Notes under the pieces: model-generated
Seen by the model: only the letters and a program-made list of their open reading frames with translations
Database searches by the model: none
Told to the model about the DNA's origin: nothing
Program-made: the position numbers and the translations under genes
In this document: positions 1 to 12,612 of the stretch, piece after piece
Numbering within the stretch: the stretch's first letter is position 1
Layout: each line of letters begins with the position of its first letter
Source: Halichondria panicea
Taxonomy: Eukaryota > Porifera > Demospongiae > Suberitida > Halichondriidae
Assembly (NCBI RefSeq): GCF_963675165.1
Contig: NC_087386.1
Location: 3,664,169-3,728,168 of the forward strand
Direction: 5' to 3'
DNA: 64,000 nt

Positions 1-136
1 TCGTCTTCACTGCCTTGTGTAAAAAGACCCCAACTGCCAGTTTTTGTTGAGTGAGAAGCCAGGATCTTCTCCTGGAGTGAAGGTAGCACAGATAAATCTG
101 CAGTATTCTTATATAAATTGTCCAAATGTTTTTTTA

Positions 137-2287
137 GGTGGTGGTTGATTATAAAAATCGCCGAACAAGTTTCAACCTTACACCAAAGAGAAAAGTGCTT
201 GGCAAAGCAATTGCTCGTCGAAGTAAAGCAAAGGTTGCTCAAGAGTGATTTAAAGATGAGAAAATACGAAAGCATATTATCAAGATCGTTGCATCAAGAG
301 TAAAATCAGAATTGGTAACGCTTTGTAAGACATCACAGAATTCAATTTTGCTGCTTTTCATTCACCTATTTTGTTCAACATTTTGCAGCAGTGTACAGCT
401 ACCAAAATTCCTCGATCCAATAGAAGCTTTGTAATCGGAATGTGTGCTGCTACTTTATGCAAGCGAGTCTTCTACACAAAATTGTGTCGGGTCACTGTTC
501 AAAATTGTATATATAGAGTGCATGTCTGCAATTCTATATTCATTTGCTTTATAAATAGAGTATAATCCTTCATGTTAACGAATTCTACAGGCATTTTCAT
601 TCTACAGGCATTTCACAAACTTGGGGTTGTGATATCGAGAAACTAGGTGAAGGACATGGAAACTTTGTCACAGCAGAGAAGTGGGGTAACACAGCTAGAT
701 ATGTCTCGGTGGTGACATGCTAGAAGATGAGGATACGTGTCAAAGCCGAATGCTTGGATAATCAATCTGATGTTTGTAATATTATGGACATGTCAATTCA
801 AAGCTCTGAACTATTTGATTTCTCACCAATTATTCGCCAGCGGATACACTATCAGAAAACGGACTCTCCAAGAGAGCATTGGAATTCAGCCAATAAAAGC
901 GATTGTGACCAAATCAATTTACCCAAGCCTTGGCATGGTTTTACTATCGTTGACGATAATCTCGACATGAATGTTCATCGTCGACATGTGAGAATTGATC
1001 AGCAGACACGTTCTCTTCATCACTTTCAATGCTATGCCGTATCTGATGATACCCCCCACAGGTTGTAAAATGTATTAAGACTGAGAGTGATTTATTGCTG
1101 GACAACTTCGCAATATTGTTGGCTGTGTCAATATGTCACCTATTTTTCGAAGACGCTATTGATCAACATATCACCCATAAACACTCAAAAGAAATGTCAC
1201 TTAAGTCAGAAATTGTAAGTCATATAATTATACATGTACATACTTAGAGGTATAAAAAATTATAGCTTCATGTGTGCATGCATGTTTATTATGTGTGTAA
1301 TGCAGAGTTCATAAAATATATTATATAGGCTCCTCTAGGAGTTATTTTGAAAAACGAAAGTATAAGAAGTGATTTGATTCAAGAAGTTCTACAGAAATAT
1401 GTACCATCACAAGGCAACAGTGGTCACACTCTTTTGTTTCGTGGTGATGCCTCCCGTGCAAGGAGTTGTGCTGAATTGAGAATAAACTCAGACGATGCGT
1501 TTGGAAGACTGCAGACATTTATACCGAAGATTGGCACACATTTGGAGTAATTTTGAAGGTATACGAAGATATAAGACTGTCATGCATGCGTGTCAATATC
1601 TATGATTTGATGCAGGTGATGTGGAACCAGCTTTATAACCGAGGGAAACTGAAGCATCTACCTGCTGACCCAAAGGCAAACTTCCATGCCTGCGATGTTA
1701 CAGTTGTAACCGCTTATTTTCTAGTGTCAGCAATGAACATGCTGGGCATGAGGGCATGACTTCATTTCATCATATGCCTCAAATTGATTCATTTGATGAA
1801 AATAACTTGGATGAAAACGTGTGAGGAGAGGAAACGTGTGAGGAGAGGAAAGAACTTTTGTATACTTTTTGCAAGAAAGTTCCATGTTAATTTATCTTTT
1901 GTTACAAAGCCAACAGACCACCACCAGAGAGATGGGGTACTAGAATATGCTAATGAGTTGATGACACTAGGCATGCTTTTTATTAACTACAAGGATGCTG
2001 TACAAGAAGGAGATGGCTTCAGCTTATGGAAACATCTTCTACCAATTTTTCGTTTCTCTGGTCGCAAAAACTACTCTGTCGAAGTTTTACTTACGTTGTA
2101 TCAGTTTTACTACGCTCGTCAATTTTTATGGAGCAGGTTTGTGAACACACGTGGATTACCATCTAGGAATAAGGCTACATATGGAATAAGCTGTGTAAGG
2201 ATTGTATATCAGCTAACAAGTCAACATCCGCTATTACAAGAATTGGGAAGGCCCTTTTTACAATATCACCGAGGTGTCCAGTGTTAG
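137..2287 (+). pseudogene. DUF6589-family gene remnant (transposon-associated)
   Basis: No intact frame remains, but blocks in several + frames follow the order I know for DUF6589 proteins, which are multicopy in sponges, cnidarians and fungi. Near 170-300 is a basic N-terminal block (TPKRKVLGKAIARRSKAKVA). At 900-1070 comes FTIVDDNLDMNVHRRHVRID followed by SLHHFQCYAV. At 1326-1550 are APLGVILKN-type and FRGDASRAR blocks, at 1610-1760 an MWNQLYNRGKL block, and at 1940-2180 YANELMTLGMLFINYKDAVQ with FLWSRFVNTRGLP. Frame changes between blocks, and a 17-bp exact tandem duplication at 1814-1847, show decay. Molecular function is unknown; I infer a transposon gene because the family is multicopy and a RecQ-like helicase remnant lies tail-to-tail with it. 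The 5' end may lie before the window. Confidence 0.6.
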
Positions 2288-2925
2288 CACAAAGTTTGGA
2301 ACTTGACATCAAGAAAGTTTCCAATGAGTTACTGACTAGCAGTGTGCTTAAGAAACCATAGTTACTTCCCTACAGAAACAATACGAAGTGAGATGCAATG
2401 GTGAAAACATTGAAATTAAACGTGACAAAAAGTGCAAAGCTTCACAAAAAGATCTCATTTGGAGCAAACGAGATGAGATTTCAGAGCAGCCGCCTAGATG
2501 ATGTTGAAAACCTTCTCCAATCTATCTGCATTTTGTATTGAAAATCAGTCCAACAATCTTTCTGACCGAACAGCGAATGGTAGACCATTTAGAGGTAATT
2601 GTTTCTTTGCTTTGGTAGTTGTACTCAGCGTGAAGAATGCTGCAGTGTCAACAAGGTTATCTTATCAATGAACCAATGAACGAACCGATGATACTAGCTG
2701 CAATTTCAGTTTTGCCTCAAGGTAACAATCTGAAACTAGAAACTAGAGACGTGGATCATTTAGAGTTATGGATTAACAGTTAATTTTGTTCATTAGAATA
2801 TAAGCCAAAAAAGAACTATTTAATCATGTATGAAAAATCAAGACATTCAATATCAAATTCACAGGCTTTACATTGGCATTGCCTAGTACAAATGTCACAG
2901 CACAAGCATTTTTTACTAGGTGGTA
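2288..2925. other. Gene-free spacer between two converging remnants
   Basis: No convincing exon is visible. This is probably the 3' part and untranslated sequence between the DUF6589 remnant and the helicase remnant. I see no terminal inverted repeat or polyadenylation cluster that I can assign. Confidence 0.4.
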
Positions 2926-2929
2926 GGTG

Positions 2930-4035
2930 GAGATGGGTCCCGAAATAAAACTAATCTTCGACATTTATATGTTGTCTTTATATGTTGTCTTCCACCTTTG
3001 CATTTTCTTCCACCTTTGCATTTGATGATTTACCATCCCTTCCTGCCCGACCAACAGCCTGAACATATGATTCGATGTCTTCACACGCACCAAAATGAAT
3101 TATACTTCGTATATTGGGAATATCGATTGTTACAAACGTAGATTAGAGGAGGTTGATGAGAGAAGTTGATGAGAGAATGCTTTCTTTTATACATGATTCT
3201 GTGCAGCTATGATACATGTCAACGAGTCTGACCCAGGAGGGTATGTACCTAAATGTTTGCGAAAAACCTATAGAGCAGGGGACAGTCATCAAGCCTTTGA
3301 CAAAAGATTACACATCTTGGTGAAGAGGGGCCAAACTTTAATAATTGGTCGCCAATAGGTCCAAACGTTGAGTGCAACAATATACCTTATGTTTGATTTA
3401 TCAGGAGGAACTGACACAAACACTTCCTGGATCATTCCGACGTTATTGCTTGCTTCTGACTCTTAGTGGCTGTGGCTGTTGCTGTGAGGGCCATGATGTT
3501 GATACTCCTAGGCAGAACACTACGAAGCTGAGTGTATTCAGTACGAAAGCTCTCACCCCTGTGAAATAAAGCATCTTAACATGCTCTTTTTTATTACACC
3601 ACTTACCATTTGTGAAGGCCTCATCAATTACTAGAGCAACAACATTGTCACGATAGGGTTTGGACTGAATTACACTTCTCCATGTAGATACGATAGCCTC
3701 AGGGCTGAAGAATACCAGCTCCCTAACTTTCTTCTCTTCTGAAGAGCTTTCTTTGGTGACACACCCAGCTTTTAATCCCTTCTCCGCAAAACCGCAAAAC
3801 TTTGGACTTGATCCCTCATTAAAGCTATGAGCGGGGAGACCACAATCACAATTGATCTTTGGATACTTACATCTCCAAATCTTTTTAAATCAAAAACAAG
3901 TGGAAGAAGCCCATAGCAAAGGCTCTTGCCAAATCCAGTAGGGAGAGACAAACACATCATTTCCTCCAACAAAATATTCAGACTAGAATAGCCAAGGTGA
4001 ATTGCAGCTTGATTGATAAGCTCGCTGTCCTTCAC
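2930..4035 (-). pseudogene. RecQ-like DNA helicase remnant
   Basis: Superfamily 2 helicase of RecQ type, read on the minus strand. Walker A is LPTGFGKSLCY (3945-3913), motif Ia is VVSPLIALMRDQV, motif II is VIDEAF (3631-3614, where RecQ normally has DEAH), motif III is MALTATAT (3493-3470), and motif VI is QAVGRAGRDGKS (about 3062-3027). PRCVIFCQRLDDC between them fits the start of the second RecA domain. The frame is broken at 3785-3800 by an exact 8-bp tandem duplication (CGCAAAAC twice); dropping one copy would continue the frame through motif II. The segment before Walker A is shorter than usual. RecQ helicases unwind DNA 3'-5', but this copy cannot be functional as read. A transposon origin is inferred from the DUF6589 neighbour. 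Confidence 0.75.
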
Positions 4036-4195
4036 TGCTTGCTCTGCGCTAGCAGCATCCTATTGCATGCATTCTACCACAAAGACTATACCGTGGGCTT
4101 AAGAATGTCACATGACATTGATCACACGCACACAACACAGGTGCACACACACATACACGGTACCGACCACATACACGGTACCTGAATCTGTGTTT

Positions 4196-4345
4196 GCGTG
4201 TGTGTGTGTGTGTGCGTGTGTGTGTGCCCTGTGTGTGTGTGTGCCCTGTGTGTGTGTGTGCCCCTGTGTGTGTATGTGTGTGCGTGCCTGTGTGTGCGTG
4301 TGTGTGTATGTGTGAGCCCCTGTGTGTCTGTGTGCATGTAGAGTG
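4196..4345. repeat. (GT)n microsatellite
   Basis: Imperfect TG repeat with CCCTG interruptions. It is open in several frames on both strands only because of its composition; there is no gene here. Confidence 0.9.
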
Positions 4346-4349
4346 TACG

Positions 4350-5068
4350 TACATACACACAGCTAAGCTGCTTAGCACTACCAATTCTAGATACAACTAC
4401 TATCTACCATTACCAGACCATAGAGCTTCTAGCGATTCTACAAACGGCATGCAACAAGTACTGTAGCAACTACAACCGGCTGTATTTTTAATTTATGGTA
4501 TTTTTAATTTATGGGCTTGATTTTAAAGTCTACAATAGGCCCTAAAGTAGACTCTAAACATTCAGTAGAGTCAACATACAAGTCAACATACAGCTTAGGA
4601 AGCTTGTACTCACCACTGCCACTGTTTCTCAGCCACACCCAGTATCTTGTGTAGCTGCACAGAAAAAGGCTAAGCAACGCACTACAAACTCTCCTATATA
4701 CTTACTACAATAAGCTGTATGAAGCTTCTAGCGAATCTAAAAAGCCATGTAACAAAGCAGTATTATACGTAACTACTACTTACGGCTTGACAGAAGCAGA
4801 TCACAGCCAATCCGTCGAGCATCATCTTGTAGATCATCTTGTAGATCTTTGACTGGTCTTTCTTCCTAGTCTAACTTGCACAATCAAAAGTCGAAGCGCT
4901 TTCAAGTTGCTTTCAAGTTACGGACAGTTTTCTAAGAACTGATTAATTTGTGCATTTTTTAAAAATCAATGTGGCTGCGGGGGTGTTTCCGCAACGTGAC
5001 GTCATGTCGGTTAACTTTATCAGTCGTCTTGTCATGCTCGTCCTCAGTCAGTTCTAGGAATGCAGCAC
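4350..5068. other. Gene-free region with short duplications
   Basis: No exon recognised. It contains exact tandem duplications: 16 bp at about 4482-4513, 12 bp near 4568-4592 and 13 bp near 4830-4855. Confidence 0.4.
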
Positions 5069-5078
5069 CGTCCCAACT

Positions 5079-5819
5079 TACAGGGTTTTGCAGAGTTCCT
5101 GCGCATGCGTAGAGATCTGCCACCATGTGATCAGTAAAAATGGATTCTAAAGTGAAGTCCAGGACTTATATCACTATGTAGCTAGCTGAGGCAAGTAGTA
5201 AAATCAAAAGTGGGCAGCCCAGAAGTCTATCTTGGGATGGTGTTGTCACTGTCATTGGTCCTACAAGGCTGAAACACTGCCATTCGATTGAAGTCTTTAT
5301 AAGGATACGGCCAACTTAAAATGTTACAAAACTAGGGTATTAAAGCTTCCTCTTCTACCCTACCAAGTTCCTATTGGTTCGAACTCATGCATGGATGTAT
5401 TGTTTTGACCACGATGTCAATCCCACACTACAGTGAACTCTGCTACATTCTACAACATCCACGAGTTAGAGCTGGCACCACTGGTTGCAAGCTCGAAGTT
5501 TAATACACTAGGCTATTTAATACACCAGGTAATGGCGACCTCTGCAAATTTTAACTCCTGCTGATGCATGCTGCACTCACAACATCACTATAATAAATTA
5601 ATTTGGGGTTCAGACACTTCCACGCTGGAGTACTCTGGCTCACCAATTACATCGTAATATCATTTCTGTACACATCACCCTCCACTGTTATAATTATGTG
5701 AAAAGAGAGTTTTGAGGCTGCCTTACTCATTTCCACACACACGTGCACTTGACCCTTAGCTAATAGTCTGCGGTGAGTCTTCGCAAGTTCATGTTGCAAC
5801 AACTCTGCAAAACCCTGTA
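5079..5819. mobile_element. Non-autonomous DNA element with 10-bp TSD
   Basis: Terminal inverted repeats start TACAGGGTTTTGCAGAGTT on both ends. The flanking direct repeat CGTCCCAACT occurs at 5069-5078 and 5820-5829, which fits a Mutator-type 9-11 bp TSD. The 741-bp interior shows no protein I recognise. Minus-strand sequence on either side could have been one exon before insertion, but that is speculative. Confidence 0.65.
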
Positions 5820-5889
5820 CGTCCCAACTTAATGTTAAAACATACACATTTTCACGCTCTATAGAGTATTGTAATATTGTAAACATGCC

Positions 5890-6660
5890 AGAATAGAATA
5901 ATTTTATTATGGGTGTGGTTACATGAGCATCATAATTATATCTCTAGCGCTGCAAGTGTTGTGTCAATTTACTACTAGTACGCTCAGCTCATTCAAAGAC
6001 ATACCTCAAGTTGTCTACAGACACTATCTATAATCTGACCAGAGACTGCAGCCTTGCCTTCTCCGTGGATAATAGTGCAAAATGTGCTCCTCAAGCATAC
6101 AGTAAAAGTAAAATTTTTTTCTTTGTACTGTGATTTTCTTTGTACTGTGAAGCAGCTGTACCCCGCGAAGTGGCCTTACCCTATGCTATTTTACCTGAAA
6201 CAACTAGAGACGTACTATACAAGATTTGATATTGGTGTTTTGTAAATAAACGAGCTGAAGATATTTAATTTATGGTTTTTGGGCTACAGGCACATGAAAT
6301 TCTGTGGTAAATCTGAGCCAAATTTTCCCATCAAATTTTCCCGTTATACGGTATGTATTATCAACTCATTGTTGTTGTACCACGTATGATTGTGTACCAC
6401 GTATGATTAGCTAGAACTAAACACCCCCTCATTTTACTTTTGACTCGGTTAATCATTTTTATATAACATTAGATCATGTTTGTCATAAATACTTAAATAC
6501 TGCAATCTGATTGGTTAGAGGAAATGTTCTATCCAATTTAGAAAATCATGTACTTCAATAGAAAATCATGTACTTCACTTAGAAAATCATGTAGCACAGT
6601 TTAGATAAGAACATTCAAATCTGATTGGCTAAATACTCATGGTTGCTATGATCTAAAATG
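5890..6660. other. Gene-free region
   Basis: No gene recognised. AT-rich with short tandem duplications, including a 17-bp pair near 6112-6147 and three copies of a GAAAATCATGTA word at 6539-6592. The end of a TATACGGTA-type MITE may lie near 6330-6355. Confidence 0.35.
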
Positions 6661-6662
6661 CT

Positions 6663-6793
6663 TAGACACTGTTTAAGAAGTTTCCACATGATTTAGAAGT
6701 CCTCAGGGCTAGTAGAACCCTCACTGCGTTCGGGATACTACAACCAGCCCTTTGGGCTTCTAAATCATGTAGAAACTTCCTAAACAGTGTCTA
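6663..6793. mobile_element. Small foldback MITE
   Basis: Two arms of about 48 bp (TAGACACTGTTTAAGAAGTT leftward, its near-complement at the right end) surround a short GC-richer loop containing GAACCCTCACTGCGTTCGGG. It would fold into one hairpin. No coding capacity. Confidence 0.7.
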
Positions 6794-6814
6794 ACTATTA
6801 TGTAGACCCTGCAT

Positions 6815-6995
6815 TGCTGCAGCTCGGGAAATAGCCGCGGCTTAAAAACGCGAATCTAATGACTACTTTTGCGGTTCTTGTCTCGAGGATAATGAATTCA
6901 TGAATTCTCTAAGTTTGCTAAACCACAACCACACGTCATATCCGGCCGTATAAAATTACATTGAAAACCTTGTTTGGGACAGCCAGCACCACATG
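6815..6995. repeat. Interspersed repeat, copy 1
   Basis: Contains GAAATAGCCGCGGCTTAAAA, TTCTTGTCTCGAGGATAATG and ATTACATTGAAAACCTTG. The same blocks recur at 55945-56140 in the same order, and in part inverted near 61000-61090. No protein. Confidence 0.75.
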
Positions 6996-6999
6996 CAGG

Positions 7000-8180
7000 T
7001 ACCGGTATATGCGACAGGTCAATTTTTATATGCTTAAATTGGCTTCATAGCGTCAGATACAATTTAGATGTTCTTTATGCTACAACAAAACACAAGCAGC
7101 TTAGTCCAATAGTATTCAGACAGTATCACTAATCAGACAGTATCACTAAAACCATGTCAGATGGTCACAACAAAACACAGGCAATAGTATCATTATCAAC
7201 TTGATGGTAAATTCTTGCCTTCAAAAGGGTAACACGTGACCAGCTCTACCAGTCTCTTGTACATAGCTACTGATATCGTCTGGCAGGCCATCATTCAGGC
7301 CAACATGAATGATTTGCCGAATGTTGGGACAATCAACATACCAAATGCCATAGTAGTGCGAAGATTGCCACCACCCTTAAATAAACGAATGATTTCATTT
7401 ATGGGCTGGATCAGTTGCGTCATGTGACAGGAAATGCCATACTTAACCCCTAACGCACCATAATTTAACTGGTTCCACATGGAATATGATGGAAACAGAA
7501 AAAGAACAAACGATCAAAGATAATAATTAACCAAGAAGAGGTAATTATGTATGGATACGGATAGCATCAAGTTTGTATTTCTTCATGTTGAAGAAGAAGA
7601 AGAGAAGAAGTTGACTAAGAAGTTGACTGCCAGAGAGACGGTACTTCCTGCTTTAATTTCCCATTTCCAACACTAACAGGCTCCTTCACCTTCACTATAG
7701 TGACACGGTCATCAATATCAAATTCAGATAAATATAAAACGTAAGAAGTTTCGGCTTGAACAGGAGATATAGATCGAACTACAGCTTCCAACGGTGAAAG
7801 CGGTGTCATTTTTTTTTAGGAGTTGTACACATTATCATTTTGTTGCCATGTTGCAAGCTCATGGATTCAATATTAATTTTAAATTCCAAAAATGGTAGTA
7901 CTGTACATGAAGAAGTAGTACTGTACATGATTAATTTAATACAATAGTGAACAATTTTTATCCACTGTATACTGAAACTGTATCGAACCTGGAGCCTGAG
8001 ACTCTACTGTGATCCTAATCCACAGTGCAAGCGCATATTATCTATAGTACGTTCATTTAGTCTAGAGAGTAGATTACCACAAATGTGTGAGTAGTTGTAC
8101 TTAAATGTAAATATCGGAGCATTTCTAAGAAATGGTGTTGATACCCGTGTAGATGAATGACTGAACTACAACATATCCAA
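7000..8180. other. Gene-free or unrecognised region
   Basis: A minus-strand open stretch at 7809-7615 (with VLYLSEFDIDDRVTIVKVKE) and another at 7480-7295 have somewhat protein-like composition. I do not recognise either, and splice support is unclear. They could be exons of an unknown gene or element debris. Confidence 0.25.
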
Positions 8181-8184
8181 AAAA

Positions 8185-9047
8185 TTGTGGTGATTAATAG
8201 AACAACAGCAAATTGTTATAGTGGGTAATCTTGTACAGCTAAGGTCCTAGACTTCATCACATAATTGTTCGTATCCTGGCCATCCCTTTATGGGTGTTAC
8301 AAATGTTCACAGTTTACAAATGTTCACAGTTCATGATTTACTGGTGTTCAGGTACTGTTAGAGTAATAACTTTTGAAAAATTAATAGCTTAGCTTTCAAA
8401 TAACTGTAGTAAGTTTACAGATAAATGGGCTACATTTTGATACCGAAAACATCCTATATGCTTATTTCATTGCTGAGATAACACTGAAAATGAGATAACA
8501 CTGAAAAGCTACATAATTTACTATTTTCTACTGTTTTGATGACATCAGCAGCTGCAAACCAGCTGCAAACCACAAACCAATGATGCTTTAATCAACCACA
8601 AACGTAATTAAAAGTGGGCGTACAGTTATTGTACGCCCACTTACGTAGTGTCATCGATTTGTGGCTTGTGATGTCATCAAAACAGTAGAAAATAGTAGAA
8701 TATGTAGTTTTTCAGTGATATCTCAACAATGGAATAAGCATAGAGGATGTTCTTGGTATCAAAATGTAGCCCATTTATTTGTAAACTTACCAGAGAACTT
8801 TTAAAGCTAAGCTATAAAATTTTCAGAAGATATTACTCAAACCAAAAGTGTACCTAAAAACCGGTAAATCATGAATTATAGACACTGTGAGCATATGTAA
8901 GACCCATAAAGGGATGGTCAGGATACCTAAACCATTAAACTATTGTGTGATAAAAGTCTAAGACCTTAGCTGTTTAAGGTTAGTGTTTTATTACTCTAAC
9001 CGATTACCCACTATAACAATTTGCTGTTGTTCTATTAATCACCACAA
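8185..9047. mobile_element. Large foldback element (863-bp palindrome)
   Basis: The left end TTGTGGTGATTAATAGAACA is repeated inverted at the right end. Complementarity continues with small indels through arms of about 430 bp to a central hairpin at about 8610-8644, where AAGTGGGCGTAC and its complement flank AGTTATT. No coding sequence. A TSD is not clear. Confidence 0.85.
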
Positions 9048-9264
9048 ACCCACCATCTTATGTTTCCATGGAAACATTTTCAGAAAGAATTGAAAGAAGA
9101 ATTTGTTGGCGTTCCTGACCTAGTCTAAGTTGTTACAGATTGTTTACAAGTGATTCGCAGCAATCTGATAATAGGGAGTTTGCCAGTCGCTCGCGCACGC
9201 GAGGGGCTGTTGCCGCCAGTCTAACTCATTGTATCAACAATGAACTCTATTTGAAGAAATGGAT

Positions 9265-9462
9265 GAGTACATTCGTGGTGATATTGGACACCTAAGTTGT
9301 GATGTGTGTGCTAAAAATTGTCCTTGTGGTGCACAAAATCACTCTAAATTCATTATACTGTGATTCATAAAACAAATCATTCGTGGTGATAGTTGTGATG
9401 TGTGTGCTAAAAATTGTGGTGCTTGTGAACTAAATTCATTATACTGTGATTCATAAAACAAA
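9265..9462. repeat. Direct duplication of about 90 bp
   Basis: ATTCGTGGTGAT, AGTTGTGATGTGTGTGCTAA and CATTATACTGTGATTCATAA occur twice in the same order, starting at about 9272 and 9379. The copies differ by small indels. Confidence 0.75.
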
Positions 9463-9862
9463 TGTTGTATCTTTTCAAAATAAACGTATCTTTTCTGTCA
9501 CCCACTCCACTACATCTGCTATCAGTTTTCCATTCATCGGGTCGGAGGGTGATGTCTGGGGGTGAGAGAGAGAGGGTGATGTCTGGGGTGATATAAGTCT
9601 GGATGTGAGAGAACTGGGTGGTAGTTTGAAGTTGAAGTGTGTCTGTGTAAAAATAATTAATTTTCTACATACTCGTGAGATTGGTATTCACGCTGGTCAG
9701 CACTGCCCAAAATTCAGTGTGGAAAGAACCCATTATGCCCCACATAATAATTATGATTGCTTTAAAAAGTGCTCATGAGATGTGCCTTCACAATGGTGAA
9801 GTGAGAGCGTGCTCTTGAGCAGGATGACCTTGTGAGTCGTTCTTGTCCTTGTCAACACAAGA

Positions 9863-10619
9863 GCTTTAACCTTCGGATTCTTAATTAACAGTGAAGTGAA
9901 ATGTCTGTAAATTCTCTATCGGCCCATACAACAAGGAATAAAATGGTGCAACATGTGTTGCCATAACAACCACGGTCACCCGTTTTTATCATTTTAAATG
10001 CTCGGCCAGCGGTGAGATAAAATCCAAAAATTTTTTTTTATGGATCAGCTTGACTAAGCTTGATTTTCACATCATATGAATGTAACAGTGCTAAGATAAC
10101 AGTGCTCAATTTGAAGTACAATACGTACATGTATTACTATATCGGTGAACGATCTATGAAATTTACAAGCTCGACTGTTCATTAATGCTGATCCACTACT
10201 GATATTCTAGCTATACTATACTACTTGCCAGACTCCTGGTCTTTCACCCATAGCGCTAGCGTCTAGGTCCATGTCATCAGTCCCAGACAGTTCATCAGCG
10301 TCTAGCATAAAGCCTTTGGGAGGTATCCTACTATCCCCTCTCCTCCAGAGGAGACATCGCCCTCAAGCTGTTCAAAGCACATCGGCACAAGTAAACAATC
10401 TAGCCATTGCTTCGTGCGGTAAGATGCTAATGAAATTTTAACATAGCAACGTGGCTTGGAAAATTCTAAACTAAATTGCACGTGATTCTACAGCTCTTCC
10501 TCTATACAGGGATGTGCGTATACAGGGATGTGCATAGTTCAAGCTACTTCCTAAGTATCGCAGAATTAGAATTTCGCAAAAAAAGTCACTATTGCGGGCC
10601 ACGATCGACGGTTAAAGGG
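9863..10619 (-). mobile_element. piggyBac-like element, degraded copy
   Basis: Inverted relative of the element at 51496-51973. Its right end reads CGACGGTTAAAGGG followed by TTAA (10620-10623). The left end, CTTTAACCTTCGGATTC, has lost the terminal CC and the TTAA. A minus-strand segment at about 10415-10225 is homologous to the acidic 70-residue reading frame of the other copy but is frameshifted. About 320 bp at 9907-10231 are absent from the other copy, so either this copy gained an insert or the other was deleted. Confidence 0.7.
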
Positions 10620-10623
10620 TTAA

Positions 10624-12612
10624 GATTGCTAGGTCACACTCGATATACTGGCCAGCGTGTGTACATGTACCACGACAACGACTAGGAAACTGCTACTTTG
10701 TTTGTTGAGGGGTGACAGCAAATTGGTAAATGTGAAATGTATGTTTAGTCTTAGTACCTCGAAAAGTAACCCACTATACGACATAGCCTCTATAATAGGT
10801 ACTTACCGTGAGGTCATTCACTTTCTATTTCTGTTTCGATATCGTTGCTCTGCTCCCAATCCTGTTAGACCAAGTGTGTGAGTGTGATAGCCAAAATTAA
10901 TGTCTACAGCTTACGGAAATGGCTGGTATGGGGTCCCCAGTGGCCTTCAAACTGGATGTATGCCGGGCTTGCTACCCACTTAGCTGTAGAACGGAAGGCA
11001 ACAGGTCGATGCTATGGGGCTAGTTGCTCATCACAATACACAGCACATGTAACTGCGTAGAGTCGTAGAGTCAGACAACCAGTAAACACATCGTCTACTA
11101 GAGTGATTTGGTAGAGTGCAACTGAGCCGTGACAATAAACATTAGGTGAGACATGAATTATTACCAGTTGACCCATTTTGTAGCCGATCTTACTGAGATG
11201 ATCGGCCAGCTCCCTCGTTGGTCGTCCAGACGCTCTAAATGACAGTTCTTCCTGGATACTGAACCACTGAACCACAAGGTAAACACGAATAATGGCTACA
11301 ATCTAGGGTCATTGAGCTCAGCTAAAAAATAAAGCCCATAATAATTTACGGTACTCACCTTCACAGGAGGAGAGTGCTTTTGACCTGTCGCAGACTGTGT
11401 AGCTAGTATAGAATTTGTAGATTGACTGTAGAGAAGTGTGAAGGGTCAAAGATGGCTGTAGTCTTTCCAGAAAAAATAATTCCAGAACAGTCGGCGCTTA
11501 TTTTAGGACCTAAAAAATTATGTTGATGCTGACGTGGCGCTTAAATTATGGTGGCGCGTAGTACGGTTGGTGGCAGCAGAAGTTGAAGTCAACCATGCAT
11601 TAGTGAAGTGAAACACGTACAGTGTGCGTGCGCACACTTCAACTTCTAATGCACTTCAACTTCTAACTGTTTACATGTACACAAACATCACTAAAAGATG
11701 TTTGTGGACCAAAATCAATAGACCTAGGACTAGGAGTGCCTTGCATGCTTTTCACAAAAACTTTCAAACTCCTTTTCTATATAAAAAGCACCCAATCATC
11801 CGGATGGCAGGCCCCGCGGATTGACTCGAATAACCGCGGCTATTATTTCAGTATTTCAGTGGCCGCGGCGAAGGCCCCATCGAGTAGCCGCGGCTAGTTG
11901 ATTAATCACGTCCCATTTTTAGAGCCACATCATATTACGACACGTGACGTCACGCTTGATCATGTGAGCTGATGTGAAAGCTGTCCAACCTTAATTAAAT
12001 GAATTACTCGTGTTGTAGTGTTTGCAGGTTACACATCTCGGATGCTGGATTGTTGTTTTAGCAGTTTAGCAGCAGTCGTGTGTGGTCCTGCTCGGTGTGT
12101 GGTCCTGCTCGTCTGTGGGTGCTCGTCTGTGGGGTTGGTGGGGTTGATTCGTTCTCGCACTAATTCTCGCACTAATTTGTTGCGTAGAGTTTTGTGGCCT
12201 AAGTGAGACGAAATTGTGGACTGGTGGAGTTAAACATCTGGTGGAGGTAAACATTTACATTTTAGGATTGGTCGTCCCGCAGAGTTTTGGTGTGGTGTTG
12301 GTGAAAGACATATCTGATGCATTCTCCTTGGATAATACCTTTGTATAATTTGCGTGAAAGTATAATTTGCGTGAAAGGGCTATGTTTTCGTGTTGATATT
12401 TTCGTGTTGATATGTTTTCGTGTTGAGTGTGTTTGTGTAGGGTGTGTTGGTGTAGGGAAAGGTGTCGTGCTTAAAACTTAAAAATAGTGATGTCTAAAAA
12501 AATTGGTTTCTCCACAGCAAAATACGGTGGGGTCAATAAACGGTATCCCCGTGTTTCACCGTGATGGAGCTACACACAAACGAGCTAATAGACTGTCAAC
12601 CGTTCATGCTAT
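10624..12612. other. Region without a recognised gene
   Basis: A minus-strand reading frame at 11275-11012 contains ELSFRASGRPTRELADHLSK followed by IGYKMGQLV. This is mildly reminiscent of the end of a death-fold domain, but too weak to call. The rest shows short duplications (GTATAATTTGCGTGAAA twice near 12342-12376) and CCGCGG-rich debris near 11815-11900. Confidence 0.3.

Noticed and set aside
4049..4396. Open frames on both strands across the GT repeat
   Set aside because: Open only because of dinucleotide composition (Thr-His and Cys-Val runs); no family resemblance.
11012..11275. Death-domain gene
   Set aside because: Only a short, weak resemblance at the N-terminal part of the frame; no second exon or known neighbour.
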